Shown here one piece after another: positions 35,401-47,400 of a stretch of 64,000 nt of DNA (its first letter is position 1; the number at the start of each line of letters is the position of its first letter). Origin of the DNA: Pyrocephalus nanus. Its lineage: Eukaryota > Chordata > Aves > Passeriformes > Tyrannidae. Below the pieces are notes generated by a model that searched no databases, had not been told where the DNA came from, and worked only from the letters and a program-made list of their open reading frames with translations. The stretch spans positions 36,642,232 to 36,706,231 of the forward strand of contig CM076267.1 in assembly GCA_038380795.1 (NCBI GenBank). Direction: 5' to 3'. Both the position numbers and the translations under genes were made by a program.

Positions 35401-38400
35401 TCCCACCCCTCGAATAAGAGGAGTGGAATCCAAAAGGGAACATTTCTTTCTTTCCCTGCTTAACACCTCTCACGTGGATCAGCACTCCAGGAAAACTGCA
35501 CAATCTCCAGGCAAGCTACACCTTTCCTGGATCACCCTTTCAGGGAAAAGGACACCCGTCCCTGGATCCCAAAGCCCTCCACGGAGCAGCTGGAAAAGCA
35601 GGACCTCCCCTGCAGGGGCAGCCCTGGCTGCTTTGGAAAGGCCATCCCACGATATTCCAGGGGCTCAGGCAGGCTGGCAGTGCCAGAGTGGGAAGTCAGC
35701 AGGATTTTTCCAGCCCCAGCTGACACAGCTCCGGGCTCAAAAGGTGCCACAAAACCCAAGCAGGGATTGAATGGCTGCTGGAGAGGCTCCAAATGAGGAG
35801 GGAACGCCCTGGTTGTTGGGGAAGGGACAATTGGCCTTTGCAAACGTTCTGAGGGGTTAAAAGGGCCTTTTTTTTTTTTAGCGTGTTCTCTTAGTTTGAA
35901 AGAAAAACCATCCAGAAAATGCAGCACAAACAGCAGGGGAAGCTTCCCGAGCTGGGAATCCATGGGACTGTGTCAATCCTGCCCCGTTATCCCATCCTGT
36001 GACCCGAACCGCTGATGCTGCTCCCAAATTCCGGCTGGAGTGATGGTCCAACAGCACCACCTAGTCAGGAATCCAGGAACAGGAGCAGCTGAGCTCGTTC
36101 TCCAGGGCTCAGGAACGAGCTGAAGCATCACCAGAGCACAGTCCACTTCTAATCCTCCTTTTTCTCCGGGGAAATTTCCCCCTCAAGCTCCTGCCCAACA
36201 GCCAAGGATCACTTTGCTGGATCCCACCCCATTCCTTAGAAATGTGCAGCTCTGGGATCACCGATCACCAGAGCTGCACATTTCTAAGGAATGGGGTGGG
36301 ATCCAGCAAGGTGGATAAAGAGGGGTAATTCCTTTTTATACCCTTTATAAGGGAGCAAAACAACAACAACAACAACAACAAAAAAAATCCAGCAAACCCC
36401 AAAACTAACTTCCCTTTCACAGCTACTGACTGTGGGAAAAAAAATCACAGCAGCAGGATAAGACTTGACAGAGGAAAAGGCTGGCTGGAAATGGGGAAAA
36501 AACCCCACATTTAAGGCAAAGAAAAAGGTCATGATTGCCATATTCAGTCTCAGAGTTCCTTGAAAGGAATTCCATTCCCACCTTACCCTGTCTGCTGTCT
36601 GGGATGGCTTCTGGGAGGCCTCATAATCCTTCTTGGTTTCCAGGATTCCTTTTACCAGCCCACCTGTTGAAAAAGCAGGATATTCCTCAGCCTTGCTCGG
36701 CACCAAACTTGGGTCAAACATCCAAATCAGACCCAACTGCTTCCACTTCTTTTAATGCAAACAGCTTTTTAGGGCAAGCTTTAGGGCAAGTTTCTTTAGT
36801 CAGCATTTGAAGTGTTCAGCACTTGCTTTAAACCAAGTTGATTATATAGATATAGATAGATATATATATATATTTATAAAATAAAATCTAAATCTATATA
36901 TTTATATTTATAAAATCTAAATCTAAATGTCGATATATTTATGGAATCTAAATCTATATATATTTATAAAATCTAAACAAAAACTATCAATAAATATATT
37001 TATAAAAGCTAAATCTAAATCTACATACCTAAATCTAAATCTACGTCTCTTTAGATTTATATTTATAAAATCTAAATCTATATTAAAAATATATGTATAT
37101 AACATACCATGCTTCTGATCCTCAACCAGCTCCACTTCAGGCTCCTGAACAGGCAGGAAGAGAGCTTTAGTTGGATAAAGTTGTTGCTGTACAATTATTG
37201 CACTATAAAGTACAATTATTCAAAAATACTCAGCTGGAAGCTGAGTCCATTCCAGAATCCCAGACTGGTTGGCCTCGGAAGGACCTTAAAGCTCATCCCA
37301 TTCCACCCCCTGCCATGGCAAGGGACACCTTTCCCTATCTCAGGTTGCTCCAACCCAGCCTTGGACACTTCCAGGGATGGGGCAGCCCCAGCTTCTCTGG
37401 GAATCCCATCCCAGCCCCTCCCCACCCTCCCAGCCAAGAATTCCTTCCCAATATCCCTCTGGCAGTGGGAAGCCATTCCCTGTGTCCTGTCCCTCCATCC
37501 CTTGTCCCCAGTCCCTCTCCAGCTCTCCCAGACCCCCTTGAGGCCCTGGGAGGGACTCTCAGGTCTCCTCTCCACCAAGCTGAACGTTCCAAACAAACCA
37601 GGGAAGAATGCTCTGTGATTTGCAGCGTGCCCAGACCTTTATCCCCTGTGGCAGAGGCCCCGCTGCCTCCACCACAAACTGCTCATCATCCTCCTCCTCA
37701 TTGACCTGCTGGTCCAGGATCACGCTCGGGACGGTTTTGGCGCTGCCGCTCCTGCAGGAGACACGAGGGAAAGGGGAACCTTCGGGAGCTCTGCCCAGGA
37801 CAAAGCCAAACAAGCAACTCAAATAAACAAGCAGCTGAAAGCCAGCTGCAATCCCAGGAGCAGCGAGGCTGGAAAAGCCCTCCAAGGCCACGGAGGGCGA
37901 TTCCCACCTTCACCCAGAGCGGAGTCCCCGCCACGGGCGGTGGGGTGACCACCCACCCAGAGCTGCTGAGGCCCAGCAGGGCTGAGGGGCAGCTGCTCCC
38001 ACCTTGCCCACCTTTCTGGGAGCAGGGGCTCCGAGCTCTCCTGTCGCTTCACCCGGGGAGGGGCCGGCCGGGCACTGCCAGGGCGGGGGATCCGCCTGCA
38101 ACCACAGCGGGACAGGGGTTGGCACAGCACAGCAACCAAGCACGCCTCACCCGCACCATCCCCCCATGGAGGCCATGGAATGCCCTTCCCAACATCCCAA
38201 ACCTCCACGGGTTAACAACAGGATGAAGGATTAAAAAAAACCCACCTTTGTGGGGGCACCTCGGGAGGCGCTTCCCCGCCTGCGGGTCTGTCGGGAGCCA
38301 CGTCCTCCACTTCCCTCCCTGCTGGATAAAGCAACAGAAATCGGGGGCTTGGCTGGCAAGGAAAGGGCTGATTTGTCCCATGGCAGTATTTGGAGTTTTA

Positions 38401-41400
38401 TATCAGCACCTGGGATACGTGATCGTGGAAACCCAGCACGCGCCAAGCTGCTTAAATCAGAAATAAAATCCTATATAAAATCCTATATATCTTGGGGGGC
38501 TGCCAGTTTTTAACCAATTCAAAAGGGGGACACTGAAAAATTAAATTAAAAAAAAAAAATTTAGATTTTTTTAACTGAGAAGTTTCTTCATTTTTATATA
38601 TTGGGAGGGTTTTATATATTAGGAGGGGGTTTTTGCATATTGGGAGGGTTTTTTATATATTGGGAGTTTCCCTCAGCTGTGAAAATACAATGGCCTCACT
38701 CAATTTTTCCAGAGGATTTTAGGATTTGAGGATTTCTTCTGCAATCCCCCCCCCTTCCCCCCAGTCCAGATATTTAATTTAATACCGACAAGGAGAAGGA
38801 GGAAGAGAAAAAAAAATTCACATACTGGCATTCCCAAAATGGAAAACTGACCCTGTATTAATGTGGCTGTTCAAGAGCTCCCTGGAACAGATTTCAAAAC
38901 ATTCCCAACAGGTTTTGATTTTCAAGTGAGAACCCACAAAGTGTTTATAAACTACCTGGATAAAGTTGCTCAGAGCACTTAAACACAACCCACTCGTGCT
39001 TTGTTACAGTTTAAAACTTCTGAAATCCGTAAAATAAAGGGGGGAAAAAAGCATTGGATGCTCCCAAATAAAACGTGGAGCAAAATACAGGAATAATACT
39101 CTAGAAGAGGCAGGAAAAGAAGTTTATTTCAGCTGAAGGAGTTTATTTCAGCTGAAAAAGTTGATTTCAGCTAACAAACCACGTGTTTGTATCACAGAAT
39201 CATAGGATGGCTTGGGTTGGAAGGGACCTTAAAGGCCCTGAACCTAAAAAATTCAGGTTCACTAATGCATTGTTGTTCCACTGCCTCATGGGACAAAGCT
39301 GAAAATAAAGAATAGTCAATAAAATAAAGGTTGGATTGGTGATAAAGGCTGGACTTGATGCTCCTGGAGGTGTTTTCCAACCTTATTTGTTCTATGATCC
39401 TGAATATTTGGTTCTTCTACCACCTGAGGATCCCAACTGGGTCAGTAATGAACCTCTGGGTACTCACTCCTCTTACATCCCTTCAAACTACAGAGGGACA
39501 CAAATCCCAAATAAATCAAACATGCACAAATATTCCAGCACAGACACATTCCAATGGACAGGGCAGCTCCAAGAGATGCCAAGGAATCCGTGTGGAAGCT
39601 CTCCCAGCCGTGGAAGGTCCCAAAAACATCCTGGCCATCCTTCTCTGCTTCCTCAGACTGGCACAGGAGGGCTGGGAAACAGCCTTTGCTATCTCACATC
39701 CCTGGGATCAACTTTCCCAACTAAGCCAAGCATCTGGAGCTGGAGAAAACAAAAATGCAGCTTTTTTTTTTTTTCCTTCAACCTCAGCTCTTCCTCCTAC
39801 ATTTTGCTTTTCCAGGGCCCCAAGGAGCTGGATACAAATATCCATGTCTTTGGGAGCTAGGATCAGCTTGGGGGCAGGAAAAAAAGGAGGAATCAGAATG
39901 CAGAGGTGGAATTTTCCTCTGGAATCCTGTAAAATGCAAACACTGAGGCTCCCAAACCTTTCCAAAAAGGCCACGTGCAGTGATTGAGTTCCTGCAGAGG
40001 GAATCCCAAGGGACTGAGGTGCAGCATTTTCCTTGGGACGCTGCCTCCTGGAAAACTTGCCAAAGGACAGGAAAAAGAAAATAAAAGCAATTGTTTTATG
40101 AAGGAAAGTACATTTTTCAACCCAGCTGTGAGTAAAGCACAGAGGCAGAGGTTGGATTAAGTGTAAAACCCCCTCCTTTAATCATTTACCTGCAGGGGTT
40201 TGATCCCAAAGCCCCCAGGTCAGACATTCCATGGCAGTGGAATTCCAGCTTTCCCTACCTTTGTGTTTTCCTGCAGGTGCTGCCTCAGTTTTCTGCTGTG
40301 GTTCAGCAGCTCCATCCTGTGCAGTCCCACTCCTGGTGTCCACAGCTCCTGGAACAAACCATGGATGGCCAAAGAAAAGGCCAGGCTAAACCCCTGACAG
40401 CATTTTTTGAAGGGCTGCCCCAGTTTGATAAACCCTCCTGAGTGGAAATAAATCACTTCCCAAGGGCACAAAGGCTCTTTCAGGGGAGTGCTGAGTGAAC
40501 TCCTGACGCTCCCCCAAATTACTGGTGACTCCTTCAATTCAGAAGCAATTTACAGATATTATTTATTAGCCTGGTCAAACAATACAATAATAAGAGCATT
40601 TGACCTCATAATTATCCCTAGTTAATTCCCTAAGTTAAAAGGATCCAAAGCCAAGTAACACCCAGCGGAAAAAAGCTGAAATATTCGGTATAAATCTGAT
40701 TTTTAACTGGAGAAGAGACATTCCCTCCCAAAGAAAATGTGGGGTTTTGGGAAGGTTCAGCAACACTCAGCTCTTCCTGTTAACTGGTAACAGTGCCATG
40801 GGCACATTAAGTGGATGAAGATCTTCATTAGTCTAAAAAGCAGCAGATTTTAACCAGAACTGGTGATTTTTCAACAGGCATCAGTAACAGGGGGCATTTT
40901 AGCCCCTGAACACAGACATTAAGGTGATTTCTGGACTTCTAGGCTAGAATTAAAACATCATCAAGCCCTGAAGGAAAATTAGAATCCAGCAGGTCACTGA
41001 AATAAAAATAGGGGGGGGGAAGGCATTTATTTAAAATTTCTTTCTTTGTTTTCTTAGGTAGAAGTGAGGTCTGGGGAGCAGCCAGTTTTATTCCCTGTCC
41101 ATGTGTTTCTCCAGGCTCTTCCTCTTGGTTTCCCACACAAAGCTTGGATTCCTTTCTCCCTGCTGTGTAAGTACTAAGCACTTGGGATATTCTAAAGATA
41201 ATCCAGTTCCATATATTAAATATTTCATAGATTTCAATACAAAAGCTGGGGAAACAACCAATGGAAACAAAGCACCTTGACAGATAAATAACTGGATTAT
41301 TTGGAAAGCCTGGTTTAATGTCTCTTAAGCTCAGTTCAAACCACCTTAAGGTTAAAACCCTCCCTTAAATCCCATCTGGAGAGACAAAAATGCAGGTGTG

Positions 41401-44400
41401 AGATGGCTGCTGATGGTTGTCCCAGCTGTCAAACAGCTCCAGGGAACAAAGCCAGAGGTTTCCATCCCAAGGCACTGCAATCCATACCCGGCCCATCTTC
41501 CCTGCTCCAACTCCCACCACGAGGTCACCCCTGGAATATCTGAAGTGTCCCAAGCTCTGGAAATCCCTCACAAAGCTTTGCCTTGCCTTGCTTTCCCCCA
41601 GCTGGCTCTTCAACTCAAAGAAAACCCAGGAAGGGGAACACAAACACAGAACGAATATCCCGGGAAATTCCTTTTTGCACCGGCCAAAAGTTCATCCCTG
41701 GGAATCCCAGGATCACCGAGGTTGGAAAAGACCAGACCTCCAAGATCATCAGGTCCAACCTCTGGCCTTGCCTGTTTTGGTGGGGTTTTTTTAACAAGTA
41801 TCATCTTTTCCTTTATAACCCCCAAAATTCCCAAAGAGCGAAGGGCAAGATTTTCAGATCCTTGAGAAATGACTGAATGGTTCAGAAAAGAAGTGAAGTT
41901 TGGATTCCCCGAGTAAATTTAGGAAGGGCAAATATTAGTGAGTGATAAAATGATCAACTTAGAGTCCATGGCTGTAGGATTTTTATACAGAACAGCACAT
42001 TTTGCCTCACAAACCCCTTCCATCTTCTCAAACAACCTTAAATGACATATCCTAAGCCTTACTAAAGCACTGTGCTTTTACAAATTCTGAATTTACAAGT
42101 GTTAAATATGCCAGGAACAGCTGCAGACAATTCAAAAAGCCCATTTAGAGAGAACACAATAATTACCAAGACAAGAGAATTAATCCCTGCATGAGAAACG
42201 TGAGCAAACTGAACCGAATTTCACTTTTTCTGGTCCAAATCGAGGCAGGAAAATTGCCTCTTGGATTCATAAATGCAGGCTGGGAGTATAAACAGAGGCC
42301 TGACAATAATAAACAAGGATATTGCAGCATTTCTGCTGCTCCTATTCCAGCACACTGGATAGAAATAATCATATCCTGCCCCTGGTTACCTTCTCCTGTG
42401 GGTTTGGAGCGTTGCCTCGATCCTTTGGTTGAAGGCTGCCTCGATGTCCCTGCAGGGCTTTCACTCTGGAAAAGAAATCCCAGAAATTTATCCAACTGCA
42501 GATCTAAAAATCCTGTCATTACATCTAAAATTTACTCCTTATGCATCGAAATGGTTCTCTTCAGAACTGACCCCCACATTTTGAGTTTGCTTCCCTCATA
42601 GGCTGCCGGTTTTCTTTTTTCCTGGATATATCCAGGGTCAGACTTCCTAAGTGTAAAAACCAACTTCCAAATGGGAATCAGGAGTGTCCAACCCTGTGGA
42701 AGTTGTGGAGCATCCGTGAGGCCACTGCTGCTCTTGGGATCTGATGTTTGGCTCCTGAAAGGAGTCAGACGCTTCCAACCCCCTCACAACCTGCCAGGAA
42801 ATCTCCTAAATTTCCTTCCAAAACAGAAACAAGGACAAGTGGATTTATTTGTTTATTTACGTCAGGCAGGGGCCACAAACACCGGCTTTGCAGAGCCCCT
42901 GTCAGCAGGTGCAGGGTAAAAACTGACATTTCCTCAAAATCCCACAGTATTTACGATTTGGGGCTTTCCAAAGGGAAGGAAAAGAGGTCATTTCCCTTTC
43001 TTAGGGATTCCCGGGCTTTGAAAAGCAGCCACTGGAGCCACTGAAGGGAAATCTTACACTTCAACCTGGAAAAAACACATTTTGTGGAATCCTGGATGGA
43101 TGGATGGATGGATGGATGGATGGATGGATGGATGGATGGATGGATGGATGGATGGATGCTTCCCAGTTCTGAGTGATTACAGAGAGAGGATCCAGCAAAC
43201 CATCCATTCTGCTGCTCTGGCCTCATTATTAACCTCTGAATAGCTTGAATTTCACTTTAAAACATGGGAAAATGAGTTTTGCTGATGTTATAACACTCAT
43301 TAGATCATTCTCCTATCCAAATCATCACCTCCACCAATAGGTAGAGAATAATAACTAAGAATAAACAAATAATAAAAAATAAGAATGAAGCAAGTGAACA
43401 GAAACTCAATTCCATCAGCCCTCAAAAAAATACCTTTTCTTTTTCCCCTGCTGAGATCCCCAGGGCCAGGAGGTGTACCTGCATTTCCACCACAGATAAT
43501 GTGTGCCAGGATCATTTTATGTAAATTAAACAGACACAGGGGAAGATCTCGACTCGCTAAGGCCGATTTCAGTGCTGTGGGTGAGGAGGCTTATCAGGAA
43601 AACACCCCTCAATCACCTCACAAGACGAGGTTCATCTGCACATTAAACACTTTGCAAAGACAGAAAGATTGGGAAAACCCCTCATTTTGAAGCCTGAGCT
43701 GAAATGGTGGATTTCCAACCAAAATGAGGGGGTCACTCCCAGCAGATTTCCATGGAATGATTCTCTCTGCTGGCTTTTTTCATTCCATAGTTTGGTTATA
43801 ACATCCAGACAGGCTCCAGCAGAAGGAGAAGTTCATCAGATCTCATTCAAGGGACCATTTCCAGAGCGCTGTGGTCCGGAGGGCACCAATAAAACTCATT
43901 TTCTGAGTGGCCAAAAGTGACAGGATATTAAAAAAAAACCCTTTAGCCAAGAGTTTCAGCAGCCACAGGAAACAGGGAGGAGCCTTTTCCAAGGTGTTTG
44001 GCCTCAGGGATAAACGACAAACCTGTCCTGTTCCCCTTCCAGCCCAGGAGCACCACGTGCTCCGTGACCTCCAGCACCTTCTGTGCAAAGGCAAAGACAT
44101 CCTGATTATTGACAAGGTCAAAAAAAAAGCCATTTTAAATATGATTTTTTTTTTGTTTGGTTTTATGCAAGGTGGACTGAGAGTGAACAGAACAACTCCA
44201 TCCTGATCCCAAACTGTGGAATGCAAGAGCCAGCCCTGAGGCAGCTTCTGATGGCCACGTGTTGCCCAAATGTCTCTTAATTCCTGCTTATCCTTGCTTT
44301 CTTCTAGCTCCAGAAAATTAGAGATATGCCCACGGGATGGCTATTGCACAACATACAGAATTGCTTTTCAGGGACAGAAAAATACACTGAAATTAAAAAA

Positions 44401-47400
44401 AAAATAAAAAATAAAGACAACCTGTCAAAATTTAAGTAGATATTCAAGCTTGGATAATCAGCGACAAGAGGAATTAAGACTTTGCCCCAGTGCACAGAGA
44501 ATCTTGTTAAGATCCTTAATTTTACAGGAGCAAAGCCAAGGGCTAAACTTTGAAGGCTTTGCTGCACATGTAGAACATGAATTAAAAAAAAAAAAAAAGG
44601 CTGAATTGATTTGTTTTTTAAAGGAAACCCAGAGAAAAGGTAAAAAGGTTTAATCTCATTTTTGCCTTCCACAACCTTTTGTCCTGCACTGCTTTAAAGG
44701 GTGTGTTTTCATCACCCAAAAAACCCCACAATAAATCAGCAGCCTCTGCTCTTACACAAGCAAAGAGAGGCAGGAATGTCCTCTAGATCTCAGGGAATAA
44801 AACCCACTTCCAAGCCTTGGAATCCCTCCCAAAAGCACTTCAGAGGGGAAATGAAACTTGACTGCCCCGTGGATGATCGTGGTGCCCAAGAGCAGGACGA
44901 GAGCTCGGGATGAGGCTCCCAATTTCCATCAGAGCCCCCACCTGCAGGAAGTTTGACTTAGCCAGGAACGTTTTCTTGGGGCTTAAAACAAAAACAAAAC
45001 AAAACAAAACAACAAAACTTATTTCATAAGCTCTGCCTCCAAGTGGCAGCAATTTAAAAGGTTTTGCTTGGATTGCAGCCAAGGAAGAGCTGTGGATTTG
45101 TCACCCAAACTAGTGTTAAGGCATGATAATAAATAAATAAAAAACCCCAACAGTTTCCCAGGGAAGATCCTGAGGAATAAGGAGAACCCCCAGGGCAGGG
45201 GGTTGGAAGGAGATGAGCTTTAAGGTCCCTCCCAACTCGAGCCACCCTGGGATTTTGGGAACTTGGAACAAACAAATCTTTCCCCTGGAGCACCCAACAC
45301 ATCAGCACCCAGGAATTAAATATGGAAAATGAAATAAACTGAGCACATCTTTAATAAATAAATAACCAACCAACCAGACAAGTATCTGTTCTGTGTCATT
45401 TACAGCCCTGTGTCATTTACAGCCCTAAAAACTTGCTATCTACCTACCTTTCCATCAAAATCTTTCCAAGGAGACTCCCAAATCATTCTAAGGTGCAACA
45501 CTCTCAATATTCCTGTATTTCCCACTACTGACCTCATTATCTGGCTGGCACTTGCTGTCTTTAGTTGGCCTCTGTGCTTTCCTAAGTGTGGATTCCTCAG
45601 GATCTGTGGGCTGCAAAAGGAATGATCTGGTTTAGATTCCATTTACCAAAATTAAGCTCCCTCCTAACACAGAAGCATCTCTGATGCCCATCAGTCCTGA
45701 ATTTCTGCCATGAAGAGAGCAGAAGAGGAGAACAGGAATTATTTAGGGGAGAAAGAGAAGATAAGAACAACAACAAAACGAAAGGCAATGAAGAGATGGC
45801 TCTTAAGGAAGTTTAGGATTTAGAATCAGGGAATCCCAGAATGGTTTGGGTTGGAAGGGACCTTACAGACCAACCCCTTCCAGCCTTCTGACAGGCTGGG
45901 AGAGCTGGGGATGGAGAAAAGAAGACCCCAGGGAGACCTTAGAGCCCCTTCCAGGGCCTAAAGGGGCTCCAGGAGAGCTGGAAAGGGACTGGGGACAAGG
46001 GATGGAGGGACAGGACACAGGGAATGGCTTCCCACTGCCAAAGGGCAGGGAGAGATGGGATATTGGGAGGTAATTGTTCCCTGTGAGGGTGGGGAGGGAC
46101 TGGGATGGAATTCCCAGAGAAGCTGTGGCTGCCCCATCCCTGGAGGTGTCCAAGACCAGGATGGAGCACCCTGGGCTGGTGGAAAGTGTCCCTGCCCATG
46201 GCAGGGGGTGGGACTGGATGGTGTTGAAGTCACCTCCACAAGAATCCAGATGGGCTTCCCAGCAGTTCTCCCAATTAAAAAAAAAAAAAAAACAAAAAAC
46301 AAAAAAAAAAAAAAAACCAAAAAAACAAACCAAAGGACAAAAAGCCAAGCAGCTTAATCTAGAAAGTCAGAAAAAAATAATACAGAAGTGCAACCCCAGG
46401 CTTTGTGTCCTGCTCCCGAATCCACCCCAGGACCTTCCCCTCAGCAGAGGAGCTGCTGCTGCAGGGAGGACTGAATTACCAAAGGGGCAGAGATAGAACC
46501 AGGGGAGGTCTCTGGAACAACCACAGCATGGGCAAAGTTCTTCTCTGCAGTGACACTGCCCTTACCTTTCTCTCTGCTCTCTCCTTGCCACGTTCCCAGA
46601 GATGCTCCTCGTCCTTCTCCTTGTCCCTGTGTCTGTCCCAGTCTCTTCCTCTCTCTCTGTCCTTCTCTCCTTCCCTGTCCCTGGCCTTCTCTTTGCCTCT
46701 TCCTTTCACTCTGTCCTTTTCTCTTTCTCCTTCATGTTTCTTCTCTCTTTCCTGTCCTTTCTCACGCTCCAGATCATCTTCTGCATCCCCTTTTCCTCTG
46801 CTTTTTTCCGCTTCTCTTCCTTGCTTGGTTGTTTTTCTGCTCCTTTCCCTTTCTTGTTTTTCTCCTTCCCTCGAGGTCTCACGTTCAGGCTCTTTGTGCC
46901 TCTCTTTATTATCCTTCTGTTTCTCACCTTCCTTCTCCCTTTCTCTGCCCTCTTTGGGTTTGCTGTCTCTGCTCGAGCTCCTGTCTTTGATTTCAGGGTC
47001 TCTCCTGCTCTAAAAACAAAGTCAACACTCCAAGTGAATTCCAGTGTCACTCAGTGACTTTACACAGACAACAATACAAGTTAGAAAAACCCAAACAAAT
47101 AAATAACACCCTCCAAAAAACCAACCAACCAACCAAACAAACAAACCCAAAACACCAAAAAAAGCAAATTCTACCTCTTTCTCCCTGTGGCTTTTTGGTT
47201 CTTCTGGTTTGGACTCCCTGCTTTCTTTCTCCCGAGGTTTGGAGGATGGAGGTTTCCCTTTAGGATCAGCTCTTTCCCCAGCTAAGACCCTTTTCACAGC
47301 AGCATCACTGGAGAGCTGCAAGGAACAGGAAAATAGCAGGGAAATGAGGAAATTCTTTTAGGAAATGTCTCCTTTTTTCCCAACTCTGTGATCGGCATGA

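Noticed and set aside
41040..41159. Extra TRAF3IP1 exon in intron 7, reading [17 protein letters not shown]
   Set aside because: It begins after an AG in the right phase and RKE resembles human RKEDN, but I find no credible GT donor in the right phase: the nearby GTGTGG would create a stop with exon 8 and the next GT is far away. Kept out of the gene model; a transcript read would settle it.
46405..47057. Plus-strand frames of 100-200 codons rich in S, L, P and F
   Set aside because: They are the complement of the TRAF3IP1 purine-rich exon 5 on the minus strand.
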